Position numbers and translations under genes: made by a program. The notes under the pieces were generated by a model. That model searched no databases and was not told the origin of the DNA. It was given only the letters and a program-made list of their open reading frames with translations. Positions 49,243 to 60,037 of a stretch of DNA of 64,000 nucleotides are shown piece after piece (the first letter of the stretch is position 1; the number at the start of each line of letters is the position of its first letter). Source of the DNA: Lantana camara (taxonomy: Eukaryota; Streptophyta; Magnoliopsida; Lamiales; Verbenaceae). Location of the stretch: positions 52,419,001 through 52,483,000 of the forward strand of contig CM074856.1 in NCBI GenBank assembly GCA_037501455.1, written 5' to 3'.

Positions 49243-51703
49243 ATGAAGTCTTCAAACGGGATCTCGAAAATGTCCATGGAAGATATACCTTTGAGGACTC
49301 CTCCTCAACCTTCACCATTGAGGAATGCCAAATATTTTCAGGTATGATCGCATTGTTATTTTTCAAAACTTTAGCAACTCTTAAGAAAATTGATGCCTTT
49401 GTAGCTGTTCTTTTTTCCTTAATTTGTTGAAAAGCTGTAATATATACAATGTACAGGCAAATATGAGGATTTTAGTCACCGGAGGAGCTGGATTCATTGG
49501 CTCTCACTTAGTTGACAGGCTGATGCAAAATGAGAAGTATGAGGCAAGCACCTATGATGTTTCAAACTCACACCGAAATAATAAATATTATGTTCCAAAT
49601 TATGTAATGTATTTTTCTTGGTTTTTTCAGGTAATTGTAGTGGATAACTACTTCACTGGATCAAAGGACAACTTAAAACAATGGTTTGGTCATCCAAGAT
49701 TCGAACTTATTCGCCACGGTACTCACTGTTTCTGTTTCATTGGTTCAGTTTGAATTCTAATTGGCCCGATTTTGGAAATATTTTTTCTGTTTTCTTTTCT
49801 TAGATGTGACGGAGCCGTTGTTAGTTGAAGTTGATCTAATATACCATCTTGCTTGCCCTGCTTCCCCAATTTTCTACAAATACAATCCTGTGAAGGTCAA
49901 GCATTTTCTTATACTTTTGGGATTAGATTAAGTGCCTCTTTAGTGATCAAGCTTAGTTTGGAATATTGAGTTTATTTTTGTTCTCATTGTGCTGATTATA
50001 ATGCTCAGACAATAAAGACAAATGTAATTGGAACACTAAATATGTTGGGACTCGCCAAACGAGTGGGAGCAAGGTTTGTTTTTGGCATATTTTGCTAAAT
50101 TTTCACTATATTTATTTGACTTCTTTAGGTCCCTATTTGGATTTTGAACCATTTTTTCAAAATAGGATTTTGCTAACATCAACATCGGAGGTCTATGGCG
50201 ACCCCCTCGTGCATCCTCAGAACGAAAGCTACTGGGGCAATGTCAACCCTATAGGTAAATTTTCTTTAAAATTTCTGAAATAACATTTGACCAAAAATGA
50301 TGCAATGTATTTGTCTAATCTCGAATTATAGGAGTTAGGAGCTGTTACGATGAGGGGAAAAGAGTGGCTGAAACTTTGATGTTTGATTATCATAGGCAGC
50401 ATGGAATAGGTGATGGTCACTCTCTTGATCTTCAACATATATATCAAAGTAGTATAATTTGCCATATAATGATTCATTTTTACCAATTCTGAAACGGTAT
50501 TAAATTTCCAACAGAAATACGAATTGCAAGGATATTCAACACCTATGGACCTCGAATGAATACTGATGACGGTCGAGTTGTCAGTAATTTCGTTGCTCAA
50601 GCAATTAAGTAACATTCTTATGCCATACTTCACACATTGCAAAGTATATTGTCTGTGAAATTACATAAACCGGAAGAGATATTCAAATCGTAATAGGACT
50701 AATGGTATTAGTTAAACTAATTATTACAGAGGGGAAAATTTGACAGTGCAGTTGCCTGGAACACAAACGAGAAGTTTTTGTTATGTCTCTGATATGGTAT
50801 GATCACTGTTTTTGGTTGTCAAACATTTTAGGTACATATTACTTGTAGATTATCATTTGTAGTTACCTTTGTTCTATTTTGTTCTGGTTAAGGTTGACGG
50901 TCTTATGCGACTAATGGAAGGAGATAGTACAGGGCCAATCAACATTGGCAATCCAGGTTTGTTATATCATTACTCAATTTTCAGATTCGGGTTGGTGTTG
51001 AAAAACTTCTCTTGATTTTCTTGATGCTTTTCAGTTTTATAACAGTTATTATTTTTTCGTTGAAAGGGTTTTATATAACTGTATGATGTATGAATTTACT
51101 AAACGAGTGCTTCTCTGTCAGGTGAATTCACGATGATTGAGCTCGCCGACACTGTGAAAGAGGTAACTTTCCCAACCTCATTCGTTTCTAGTAATGACGA
51201 TCCTATAATTATTAACTTTCTCCCCTGCTTCTTGTAATCTTTCCACTCACTAAGTTGCGCCTGCAGAAACGTTACTAATTATAGATGGCTGACAATTTAC
51301 AGCCCTCATTCTTGTCATGTTTAAACTATTAGAAATAACTACAGTTCCTCTATACCTTTGTGTAATTACCAACTATAACCTGCACATTGTTAATTAAGTT
51401 TCCATCTTGCTGTTGGTGTTGCATATATATATGTTGTGTTATCCAAGTTTGTTAATAGATATGGTCGGTTCTATTTATATATGTAGACGTTACTCAAATT
51501 TGATCATAAATATGCAGATGATCAATCCTGACGTGGAAGTCGTAACCGTAGACAACACCCCGGATGATCCTCGACAAAGAAAGCCCGACATTACAAAGGC
51601 AAAGCAATTCCTTGACTGGGAACCCGTAGTCAACTTAAGGGAAGGTATTCCTCTCATGGAGGACGATTTTCGCAGGAGGATTGGGATTCCGAGGACTAAA
51701 TAA
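49243..51703 (+). CDS. UXS: UDP-glucuronic acid decarboxylase (UDP-xylose synthase), cytosolic type, 349 aa in 12 exons
   Basis: Converts UDP-glucuronate to UDP-xylose with bound NAD, feeding cell-wall xylan and xyloglucan synthesis. Exons: 49243-49341, 49457-49543, 49631-49718, 49804-49895, 50009-50073, 50166-50254, 50332-50409, 50515-50608, 50730-50796, 50893-50956, 51122-51162, 51518-51703. Total 1,050 bases, phases consistent. Intron 2 has a GC donor (GAG|GCAAGC); the others are GT-AG. Visible: Rossmann motif [10 protein letters not shown], serine motif [10 protein letters not shown], catalytic [13 protein letters not shown] and R-S-F-C-Y-V-S-D-M. There is no N-terminal membrane anchor, so it belongs with the soluble isoforms (Arabidopsis UXS3/5/6 type, ~342-346 aa). 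I chose the ATG at 49243 because it gives the conserved P-S-P-L-R-N before the Rossmann fold; an ATG at 49236 is in another frame. Confidence 0.95.
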
Positions 51704-53176
51704 ACCTTAGTGTTGGCTAGTTTAGCATTTCAATGTTCACTTGTCTTATCATGTGAGAAACACGTGATTTTCTGATTCAAGTGTTCTTTTTTATTCGCGG
51801 GTTCAAGTCTCGTTGGGGGTAGTTGGGAACCAGCAATGATTCTAATTAAAAGAAAGAAAAAAAAAGGTTTTCGTTTTTCTTGTCTACTGAAGGCTAGTAC
51901 GGCTATGGAGGTATACACAAAATCAAGGGAGCTGGTAGTGGTAAGGATAGTTCCGGCCATTTCCCCTAGTATTTATAATGCTATATTTTTTGTTAAATTG
52001 CATATTGGCTCGTGTAGTTAGGCATATTTACACATAGATATACTTTAATTTTGCATATTTTGCCAATAAGTTACAAATACTTTGCTCAATTATATGTCAT
52101 TAATTTAAATTTTATCTTTGATAGATTTTCTTACAATGCATAAAGATTTAATGGAAAATGTTAAAATCCCTAACAAAGCCTAATAGAAAGAAATTTCGTT
52201 ATGATATTTCATGCTTCACTTGGAAATATATATTTTTTTAACGCCACGTGCTATCTGATATGGTCAGGTAGGTCAATCAAAATATAGTATGAAAGCAAAA
52301 TTTATCTTACATAATGAATTAAATCGAGAATAGACAACTAAACTATTTGGGTCTGAAATTTACGCTTCAAGTTAGATCCCAAATTATTCGGGTTTGATTG
52401 TTTGGGCCTAGATTTCATGTTTTAAGTTAGATCTCAACGTGTAGGGTATATTAACAGTATCATAGAAAGAAAAAAAAAAAATCCAAATCATGAGTTGGAT
52501 TGAACACATAAATTAATCGTTTTCTTATCAAAGTTGGCAAATACAATAATGAGATGTACTTTGTTAGGCAAATACAATAATGGGATATTTACTATATACA
52601 TGTAAATAGTTGTGAGCTCATGTGCTGCTTCATAATTATTCTATTAATTTTCAGAAATAAATGTCGTACATTTCCCTCAACTTGAGACTCGTGGGACCAA
52701 ACAATGATGGGAAATTATCAAATCAAATATTTATTATACAATACCAAGTGGAAGGGGCCTCTCAGTGCAATATCAGAAAGTTTGAGCCCTCACCAGAAAA
52801 TATCAACCAAATGTGGGTCGATTTGTAATTAGTGAAAGATAAAGCCTACAGAACGTTTGCGTCAGGTGAATTGAGTACCCTGTTTCTGTCAGTATCTGGG
52901 AATAGTGGGCCCCACGCTTACAGCCAATCATCAGGCTTGGGAATCTGCTCAGGCTCGGTCACCGATCCGAGCCTGCAGATCTCCCGAGCGTGAAAGTACA
53001 CGTGTCCTTGTCGCATTGGCTGACAGAAACTTATCGGATCTATAGATATTTAAGGAGAGAAATATTTCTATTCTGGGGCAAAACCCAGATCCGCAGCCGC
53101 ATGGGAGCGGGCTTCAGTGCGGCCCAAGACCCAAAAGTCCAAAACTTAAATAGTGATATATAAATATATATATATA
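51704..53176. other. Intergenic DNA downstream of UXS
   Basis: About 1.5 kb without a gene. The first few hundred bases hold the UXS 3' untranslated region. Bases 52830-53150 are GC-richer, with a TATA-like TCTATAGATATTTAAGG near 53038, and may be an old LTR fragment. I could not pair it with another copy. Confidence 0.4.
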
Positions 53177-53551
53177 GGACGAATTACATCTGAGTACACT
53201 TAGGTTTGGTCTAATTACAACACAGTCTCTATTCTTTCAATTATTACAATATAGTCTCTGAAGTATGATTACAAACTGAGATCCCTAAATACCGTTAGGG
53301 TCTTCAGGGACCAGTATGTAATTTTAATTTAATATAAGGATCGTTTTGTAACATGATAAAACAATGAGGGATGCATTTGTGATTTCTAGCTAAATTTAAA
53401 TTAGGTTGTTTAGGGACCTCAGATGGAACTCTAACGGCGTTTAGGGACCTCAGACGGAAACAATATCTCAGAAACTATATGGTAATAATCGAAAGAAAAG
53501 GGACTATGTTGTAATTAGGCCAAATCTGAGGGTAATCAAATGTAATTCGCC
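53177..53551. mobile_element. MULE-type MITE, 375 bp
   Basis: Inverted arms of about 70 bp: the left starts GGACGAATTACATCTGAG and the right ends GATTACCCTCAGATTTGGCC in inverse with ...AATTCGCC. ATATATATA (9 bp) lies on both sides (53168-53176 and 53552-53560), though in a low-complexity AT tract. Internal GGGACC and CCGTTAGGG motifs resemble the MULE at 21359. Confidence 0.75.
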
Positions 53552-53908
53552 ATATATATATATATGTATATTTCTTTTTTTTTTCGATAGCCCATTTTAT
53601 GGATAGACTCGAGCCACTAAAATGTAAAACTCTCTTTATTAATAGTTTTCAAGAACTCCAACAGGCAAACCTTTAATTAAATTAATATAACACCAAACGA
53701 ATAAGTTGCACCATTTACCGGTATAATGATGTTATATTTATATATATATTTATAATTGAACGTGTAAGTAATGCAAGTATTCAATTCTTGAAGAAATTGA
53801 AAAACAAAAATGTTCTAATATCTAGCCCAAGCAAAAAATTTATTTTTTTTGTTATCGAAAATGTGCAGTTATATATCGTTTCTTTCTTTAATTTAATCAA
53901 TTATTGTG
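53552..53908. other. AT-rich non-coding DNA
   Basis: About 360 bp between the MITE and the next solo LTR, with no gene or clear repeat. Confidence 0.5.
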
Positions 53909-54720
53909 ATGGACTTAAATCCAAGATGTCTAGAATCCTATCACTTTAAGATTTGTTTAATGTGGGGAAACTGAGAATGAAACTCAGGTAGCTGTCGCCG
54001 GAAAAGATGAGACTCAACCTGTTAGGACAAACACCAAATCAAACGGTCAGAAGGCCAAGCTGGGGGAACTGGGGGGCGATGCCCAGTTTGGCTCTCCGAC
54101 GCTCAAGTCAGATGATGATCTGAAGAAAATGAAGATGAAGCGAAAAATGCAGAGTTTCAGTATCAGAGATTGCTTACAGTGGGAGAGATGAAGTCTCTTA
54201 TTTATAGTTGAGGGTCAGGGACCCTTTGGTAATTATCACTGTGTGGTCCTGATCTAGTGTTGCCCTAACACGTAGCGTGATGAGGGAAAACCTAGGAGGA
54301 ATCTCCTGCAAATGCTGATGAAAAGTTGGTGGCGGGCAACAGTGGCAGGTGCGCGGGTGTGTACTACGTGTCAGAGAGCCGTTTTGGGTTGGTGGCGAGG
54401 GCGAGACGCACGCTCGTGTTTATCATGAGCCTTGGAGGCTCGCAGATTCGAGGGGAACCTGCCAGGGCTGTGAGATGGGGGGGGGGGGGGGGAGGGTTTG
54501 CTCCTCTTTCTGTCCTCGTGGGGAAGTTTCTCCGAGGGGAGCGTATGAGGGACACAACATTCCACGCTCGGGTTTTAGCCCTATTGGAAGAGTCAGAATA
54601 TCTTTACGAGCGAGGGCAAGGCTCGCTCAAGGCAGCTTACATGGGGACTGAGTTGCCACGCGTCTCACGTTAAAGATGTCACGTGCCGCAACGAGGGTCA
54701 AACGTGTTTTTACCCCATCA
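53909..54720 (-). mobile_element. Solo LTR (gypsy type), minus orientation, target duplication TATTG
   Basis: Ends TGATGGACTT...ACCCCATCA. TATTG lies at 53904-53908 and 54721-54725. It is the reverse complement of the family member at 54929-55756. It shares GAGCGTCGGAGAGCC-type and GTTGCCCTAACACGT cores with the LTR of gypsy A. A G run of about 16 lies at 54477. Confidence 0.92.
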
Positions 54721-54890
54721 TATTGTTATTATTATTTTCTTATATTCTAATTATTTGCTTTCATGCGACCACTTAAACATAAATGGTCCATATTGATGGT
54801 ACTTGCATTGCCAAAAATTTAAATACGAAATTCCATACTGAGGTAATATAATATTCAACCAGTTATATAAGTGAATTCCAATCAATAATA

Positions 54891-54923
54891 TCTATACTAT
54901 TTATTAAGTTAGAAAAACAGATA
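54891..54923 (+). mobile_element. Possible Helitron 5' terminus
   Basis: ATA then TCTATACTATTTATTAAG resembles plant Helitron 5' ends (insertion between A and T, starting TC with TACTAT). A solo LTR begins 38 bases later. No matching CTRR hairpin end was found, so this is tentative. Confidence 0.35.
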
Positions 54924-54928
54924 ATAAG

Positions 54929-55756
54929 TGATGGGGTCAAAATCGTCCCACGTTTGGACACGTGTCAACTCAAGATAACGACACCTGTCCCCTTGTGATT
55001 AAGGTAATTATTCACGAGTGTACAAACCCATCGAGCGTCAAAGTCCCACAGGGACACGTGCCATCCCTGCTGCGCGCATGAGCCATCAACGCTGCTGCTC
55101 TCTGACGAGCGCACTCCGCCGTACCCGGCTAAGCTCCATTCTATCAAGGAAACTCTCTCCGAGCGCTACTCCCCCTCGGGGAAACTTTCACTCCCCCTCA
55201 TTGTATGAGCCTTGGCCTTCATCCCCTAGCGGATTCCTTGGTCTCCAAGGCTCTTGGTCGACACGAGCGTGCTCTTAGCCCTCGTTACCAACCCCTTAAA
55301 ACGGCTCTCTGACACCCCGTACATGCCCGCACACCTACCACTGTTGCCAACACTAACTTTCACTAGCTTTTGTAGAAGATTCCTCCTAGGTTTCTCTCAT
55401 AGCGCCACGTGTTAGGGCAACACTTGGTCAGGACCACACGGTGCAAATGACCAAAGGGTCCCTGACCCTCAACTATAAATAGACAAGTTCATCTTCTCCA
55501 CGGTAAGCGAGCTCCATTACTGTAACTTGAAACTTCACATATTCTCTCTTTCAGATCATCATCTGACTTGAGCGTCGGAGAGCCAAACTGGGAATCACCC
55601 CCAGTTCCTCCAGCTTGACCGTCTGACCTCTGTTTCTTTGGTATTTGTCCTAGCAGGTAGAACCTACCATCTTTTCCGGTGATCATCATCGGTTTCCCCC
55701 ACCTTTAAACAAATTCTAAAGTGATAGGACTCTGTACCCCATATTTAGACCCATCA
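54929..55756 (+). mobile_element. Solo LTR (gypsy type), plus orientation, target duplication ATAAG
   Basis: Ends TGATGGGGTC...GACCCATCA. ATAAG lies at 54924-54928 and 55757-55761. CTATAAATAG near 55474 is a good TATA box for the plus orientation. 828 bp, no internal region. Confidence 0.93.
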
Positions 55757-57083
55757 ATAAGTCTCTTAATTAATTTATTTGTTTCATTCATTTTGTTTGC
55801 ATCCTTTTTATTTATTTATTTATTTATTTTATTTCTTCATCAATATCATCATAACTTTTCTTTTCTTTTCTTTTATTCTATTTCAATTCTTTTTTTTTTC
55901 TTTTATGTATAAATTTTTATCACTTTAATCTCATATTTTATACTATTTATTTATCATAATTTAATAATTATATTAAAATTAATTATAAAATATATATTGA
56001 TATGAAAATTAATTTTAATATATATAAATAATGATTTTTTTTTTTAAATTTACACACCCAACTAACGTGTCATAGTTACTCTTTCTAATAAACAATGTCT
56101 TGAAAATTAGAGTAAAGAACTAACCTAACGTCTAACTACACATTAGTGGATTTGGACATTGACATGACATGACATCATGTGTTTTATTATAAATATATCC
56201 AAATTAAAATCATTCAATGATTGCTAATTAATCATATTGATATTTATATATATATATATTTATATATATATATATATTTGTGTGTGCCTATATATATACA
56301 TGCATATACAGCCATAATTGTAATCTATATTTTGTCATACTTTGACATATATAATTAATAATAATATGATCCTTAATTTCAACTTTTTCTTTTTTTTTTT
56401 TAAATATACCGACACGGTAAAGAGTTAACTGCACCTAACCTCCTGTGTTAGCATCAATTTACAGAAAAAACCCTTAGTTATGAATATTAGCTACAAAAAC
56501 CCTACGTTAATTTAAAGTTTGCACACCGCCCCTCCATCCCATTTGGTCAAATGTAAAATGTGATAAACCCAAAATATCCGTACTTTACATATTAAAATAA
56601 TATTTAAAATATACATATTATATATATTAAGAATACAAATATTATAATTACATCATTATTAAAATATACATATTATATTAAAAAATATAAACTATATAAA
56701 TATTAAAAATCACTTTTTATATTTTTGAATATATATAAAAAATACATATAAATGAAATATTATTATTTTAATTAATAAATAAAAATATATGTAGATATTA
56801 TCTATATATGTCTAATTTAAAACATATATTGTTTATATATACGTATATAATTAATTATATGTATATATACTACATAGATATATATATATAATATATATAC
56901 ATAATACAATATATAATATTTTATATTTATATATAAATTTAAAACATATATTGTTTATATATACGTATATAATTAATTATATGTATATATACTACATAGA
57001 TATATATAATATATATACATAATACAATATATAATATTTTATATTTATATATAAATTTAAAACATATATTGTTTATATATACA
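55757..57083. other. Very AT-rich non-coding DNA with simple repeats
   Basis: No ORF of interest. It contains a (TTTA)n run near 55807-55835, a TTTTC-rich stretch near 55860, TATATA runs near 56250, and a tandem repeat at 56819-57082. Confidence 0.6.
56819..57082. repeat. Tandem repeat, ~120-bp unit, 2.2 copies
   Basis: The unit starts AAAACATATATTGTTTATAT. Copies begin at 56819, 56941 and 57059 (periods 122 and 118, the difference being TA slippage). The third copy stops at the start of the gypsy B LTR. Confidence 0.9.
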
Positions 57084-57663
57084 TGACGTGGCTCGTACCC
57101 GCTATCGTGTTGGACCAATCACCTCGCTCCACTTGTACGATCGAAGACCTCATTTCGACCAACTGGTCGATCCATCAGTTACCGCCATACTTTACTGCCT
57201 CAGTCGCCGATCCCGAGTCCGGCTCTCAGGACAGTTCTTTCGACCCAAATCCCTCGACCGGCCAGCTCATCGGCCCACTAACCACTATACAGTTGAGTGG
57301 CCGGCCACGCATTTAATGCACGGTCATAGTGGGGCACCTGTCAACTCCTCGCGCCAACACGTTGAGGCGGTAACTTCTCTCTCTTCACTGTATATATAGC
57401 ACCCCTCCATTTATTGCGCAGTAAGTTTTCTAACCTAACCCTTTTTTACCGCTCAATCCTTCGACCATCTTCATCGTACCTAACTTGAGCGTCGGAGGGC
57501 CAACCCGGGTCTCACACCCCTTTCCCCGAGTTGGCCTCGAAGCTCACGTCTGCCTCGACCTGTGGAGATTTCGAGCAGTCAAGCTGCGATTCCCCACCAA
57601 ACAAATAGAGTGGTCGTGGTCTGATTTCCCGATCGGACATCCAGCGGAAATTTGACTCGATCA
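57084..57663 (+). repeat. 5' LTR of gypsy B
   Basis: The start TGACGTGGC follows the AT repeat directly, and it ends CTCGATCA just before the primer site. A TATATATAG box lies near 57392. It contains GAGCGTCGGAGGGCC, also found in the solo LTRs at 53909 and 54929. The left boundary is inferred from sequence contrast, since no second copy is in view. Confidence 0.65.
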
Positions 57664-57665
57664 TT

Positions 57666-57683
57666 TGGCGCCGTCTGTGGGAA
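57666..57683 (+). promoter_or_regulatory. Primer-binding site of gypsy B
   Basis: TGGCGCCGTCTGTGGGAA follows the LTR end by two bases. It is identical over 18 bases to that of gypsy A. Confidence 0.85.
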
Positions 57684-57705
57684 CTCGCAACGACAGGCCA
57701 TCGAA

Positions 57706-59340
57706 TATGACTAGTTGCAATCTCACAAGCAATCGCCTCTTTAACGAGAATGGAGGTTATCCCTCAGATCCCTCTACAAGTCGGCTGCACCTACAATCAT
57801 CCCGAAGTACCTAAAGGCCTGTCGGGATGAAGCTATAGCTGCAGCCGCGGAAGGAAGAGAGCGGCGGATGTCGGAATGCCCTCAAACTCGACCCGTGGAG
57901 GTCATTCAGCCTGTGGTTAATCATCCTGGGTATGTTCACCCGATGCAATATCAACAACCTGTCGGATATTGGGCTGGAATCGGACAAAATGTACACCACC
58001 AACCTCAATATCAACGACCACTACCTGCCCAGGGAATTGCTAGAAGACCGGTTCAAGATCGCTTGTCATTTCGACTGGATGATGAGGTCGATTCTAGGAC
58101 ACCCACTGACACCTAGATACATCGAAATGACAGCCTCCGAGGGCAAGGGGTCTCCCAACAAAGATCTCGACCCTCTCACTCTCGAGGAAGAGATAACAAT
58201 CCTCGACGATCCGAATCTCGAAGGGAACGTTACGCATCTCAACGTGACGTATCCCGTCACGGTTCGAGTGGAATCTTCGACCGACTCGGGCCACTTGGTC
58301 GGCAAAACCAGATTCAAAGGTCAAATAGGGGACACATTGTAAAGTCGAATGACCTAAGAAATCAAATTCCTCCGCGCCCCAGTCGACATCAGAGTGAGAG
58401 CCAAGGATCACACAGCCGCTCTCCCAGCCAATCTCATTCTACCAGGCGCGACCGATCTAGATCCCCTCGGCACCCACTATTTGCCCAACGACCAGCATGA
58501 CCTTGGAGATACCGCAGTGACAGAGAGGCTCAGTCTCCATTTTGCGATGTAATAATCGAGACTACCACCGATGAAAAGATCCCCACCAATCTGCCCACGT
58601 ACAATGGGTCGATTGATCCGGAGAAGCATGTGTCCCGTCTCGAAATGCAACTGAGCATGTTTGGTCACTCGTCCAATATTTGGGCTAAAATCTTTGTCAC
58701 AACCCTTGACGGGCCTGCACTGGAGTGGTTTTCGAGGCTCCCTCCTCGATCCATCCCCACGTACAAGGCCCTGGTTGATCGCTTTAATGCTCAGTTTTCA
58801 GCCATGAAAGGAGACAAGCTACCTCCAACCTATCTGTACACCATTAGACAGGGCCCTAATGAATCTCTCAGAGACTTCTTTACCCGCTTCTCACAGGCAG
58901 TGGTCAAAACAGAAGAGCCAAGCATCGACCTGTTGAAGCCAATTGTCCATAAGGCCTTAATCAGCAATGAATGTGCTCGATACATCTTCCTGCAGAAGCC
59001 TCGAAACTTAGCCGATATCCAAGCTGCCGCCTGCGACTGGATGCAACTCGAGGAACTGGAAAACTCTCGAAGAAGCCCGACTCATGGTTATAAAGCAGAT
59101 ACTAGCCGTCCAATTAGGCCAGACGCATTACGAGATGAGATCGAACACTTGATCAAGAGAGGTCACCTCCTCAAGTTTGTGAAGAAAATGGACGACAATG
59201 CTCGAAATCGGGATCACCATGATAGGTCACCACCAAGACAGCGTCAAGCCAAGCCCCCAACAGAACGAGACCTACATAATCGACCATATCTCGATCGGAT
59301 TGACATGATTTCTGGGGGGGCCATCAGGTGGAGACTCTAG
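57706..59340 (+). pseudogene. Gag of gypsy B, frameshifted
   Basis: Pieces in several frames from about 57870. The recognisable core is open from 58630 to 59340: W-A-K-I-F-V-T-T-L-D-G-P-A-L-E-W-F, L-V-D-R-F-N-A-Q-F, E-S-L-R-D-F-F-T-R-F, and L-R-D-E-I-E-H-L-I-K-R-G-H-L. These match the gag core and C-terminal tail of Tat elements. The stop at 59338-59340 and the frame change before the protease show decay. Confidence 0.75.
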
Positions 59341-59398
59341 ATCGGCTCGAAAGAAAACTCGACGGACAGCCGCACAAAGCTTTTATGGACCTCGAGAA

Positions 59399-60031
59399 GT
59401 GATGCAAGTCCGACCAGAAGACGCTTGGATCAATGATGAAGTAGTGTTTAGCGAGAACGATGTAATCGATGTACCGACACAGTCGAGCGAGACGCCTAGC
59501 TGTCCTATGGTCGTCACGCTCGATGTCGCCAACTTTGCTATATCCCGTACTTTGATCGATAATGGAAGTTCTAGCAATATTATCCTTTATTTGACTCTTG
59601 TTCGCATGAATTTACATGACAAATTACTTGTAGATCCTATTCGAACCCCTCTTACAGGTTTCAGTAGAGCAGGGGTCTACACCAAAGGTCGAGTACGTTT
59701 AATCACATCAATGGGCACCTTACCCCGACGTGCCACGTGCGAGATTGAATATCTTGTCGTTGAAATGCCTTCCGCATATAACATCATTTTCGGTCGACCA
59801 GGTCTCATAGACTTCCGAGCGGTCATATCCACTTACCATCAGATGGTAAAATTGCCCACCCCCGCTGGGGTCGGAGAATTAAGGTGCGACATATCGACCG
59901 CTTGGAGTTGTTACTCCATCTCCATGGAAAAACCCAAACCACCCACAGGGAAGCATGTTTCTTTGATTATGAACGACCCAATGATCGAAGACGATTTTGC
60001 AGACCCAGACGCAGTCGACCCAAAAAACTAA
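59399..60031 (+). pseudogene. Protease of gypsy B
   Basis: Retropepsin-like region: C-P-M-V-V-T-L-D-V, active site T-L-I-D-N-G-S-S-S-N-I, then Y-N-I-I-F-G-R-P-G-L and A-V-I-S-T-Y-H-Q-M-V-K-L-P-T-P. It ends with TAA at 60029-60031. The RT frame continues in the same phase six bases later (ATG at 60038). Confidence 0.8.
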
Positions 60032-60037
60032 AAGAAA

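Noticed and set aside
49236..49430. ATG at 49236 as start of the UXS gene
   Set aside because: Its frame gives no UXS-like residues and runs into intron 1; the ATG at 49243 gives the conserved N-terminus.
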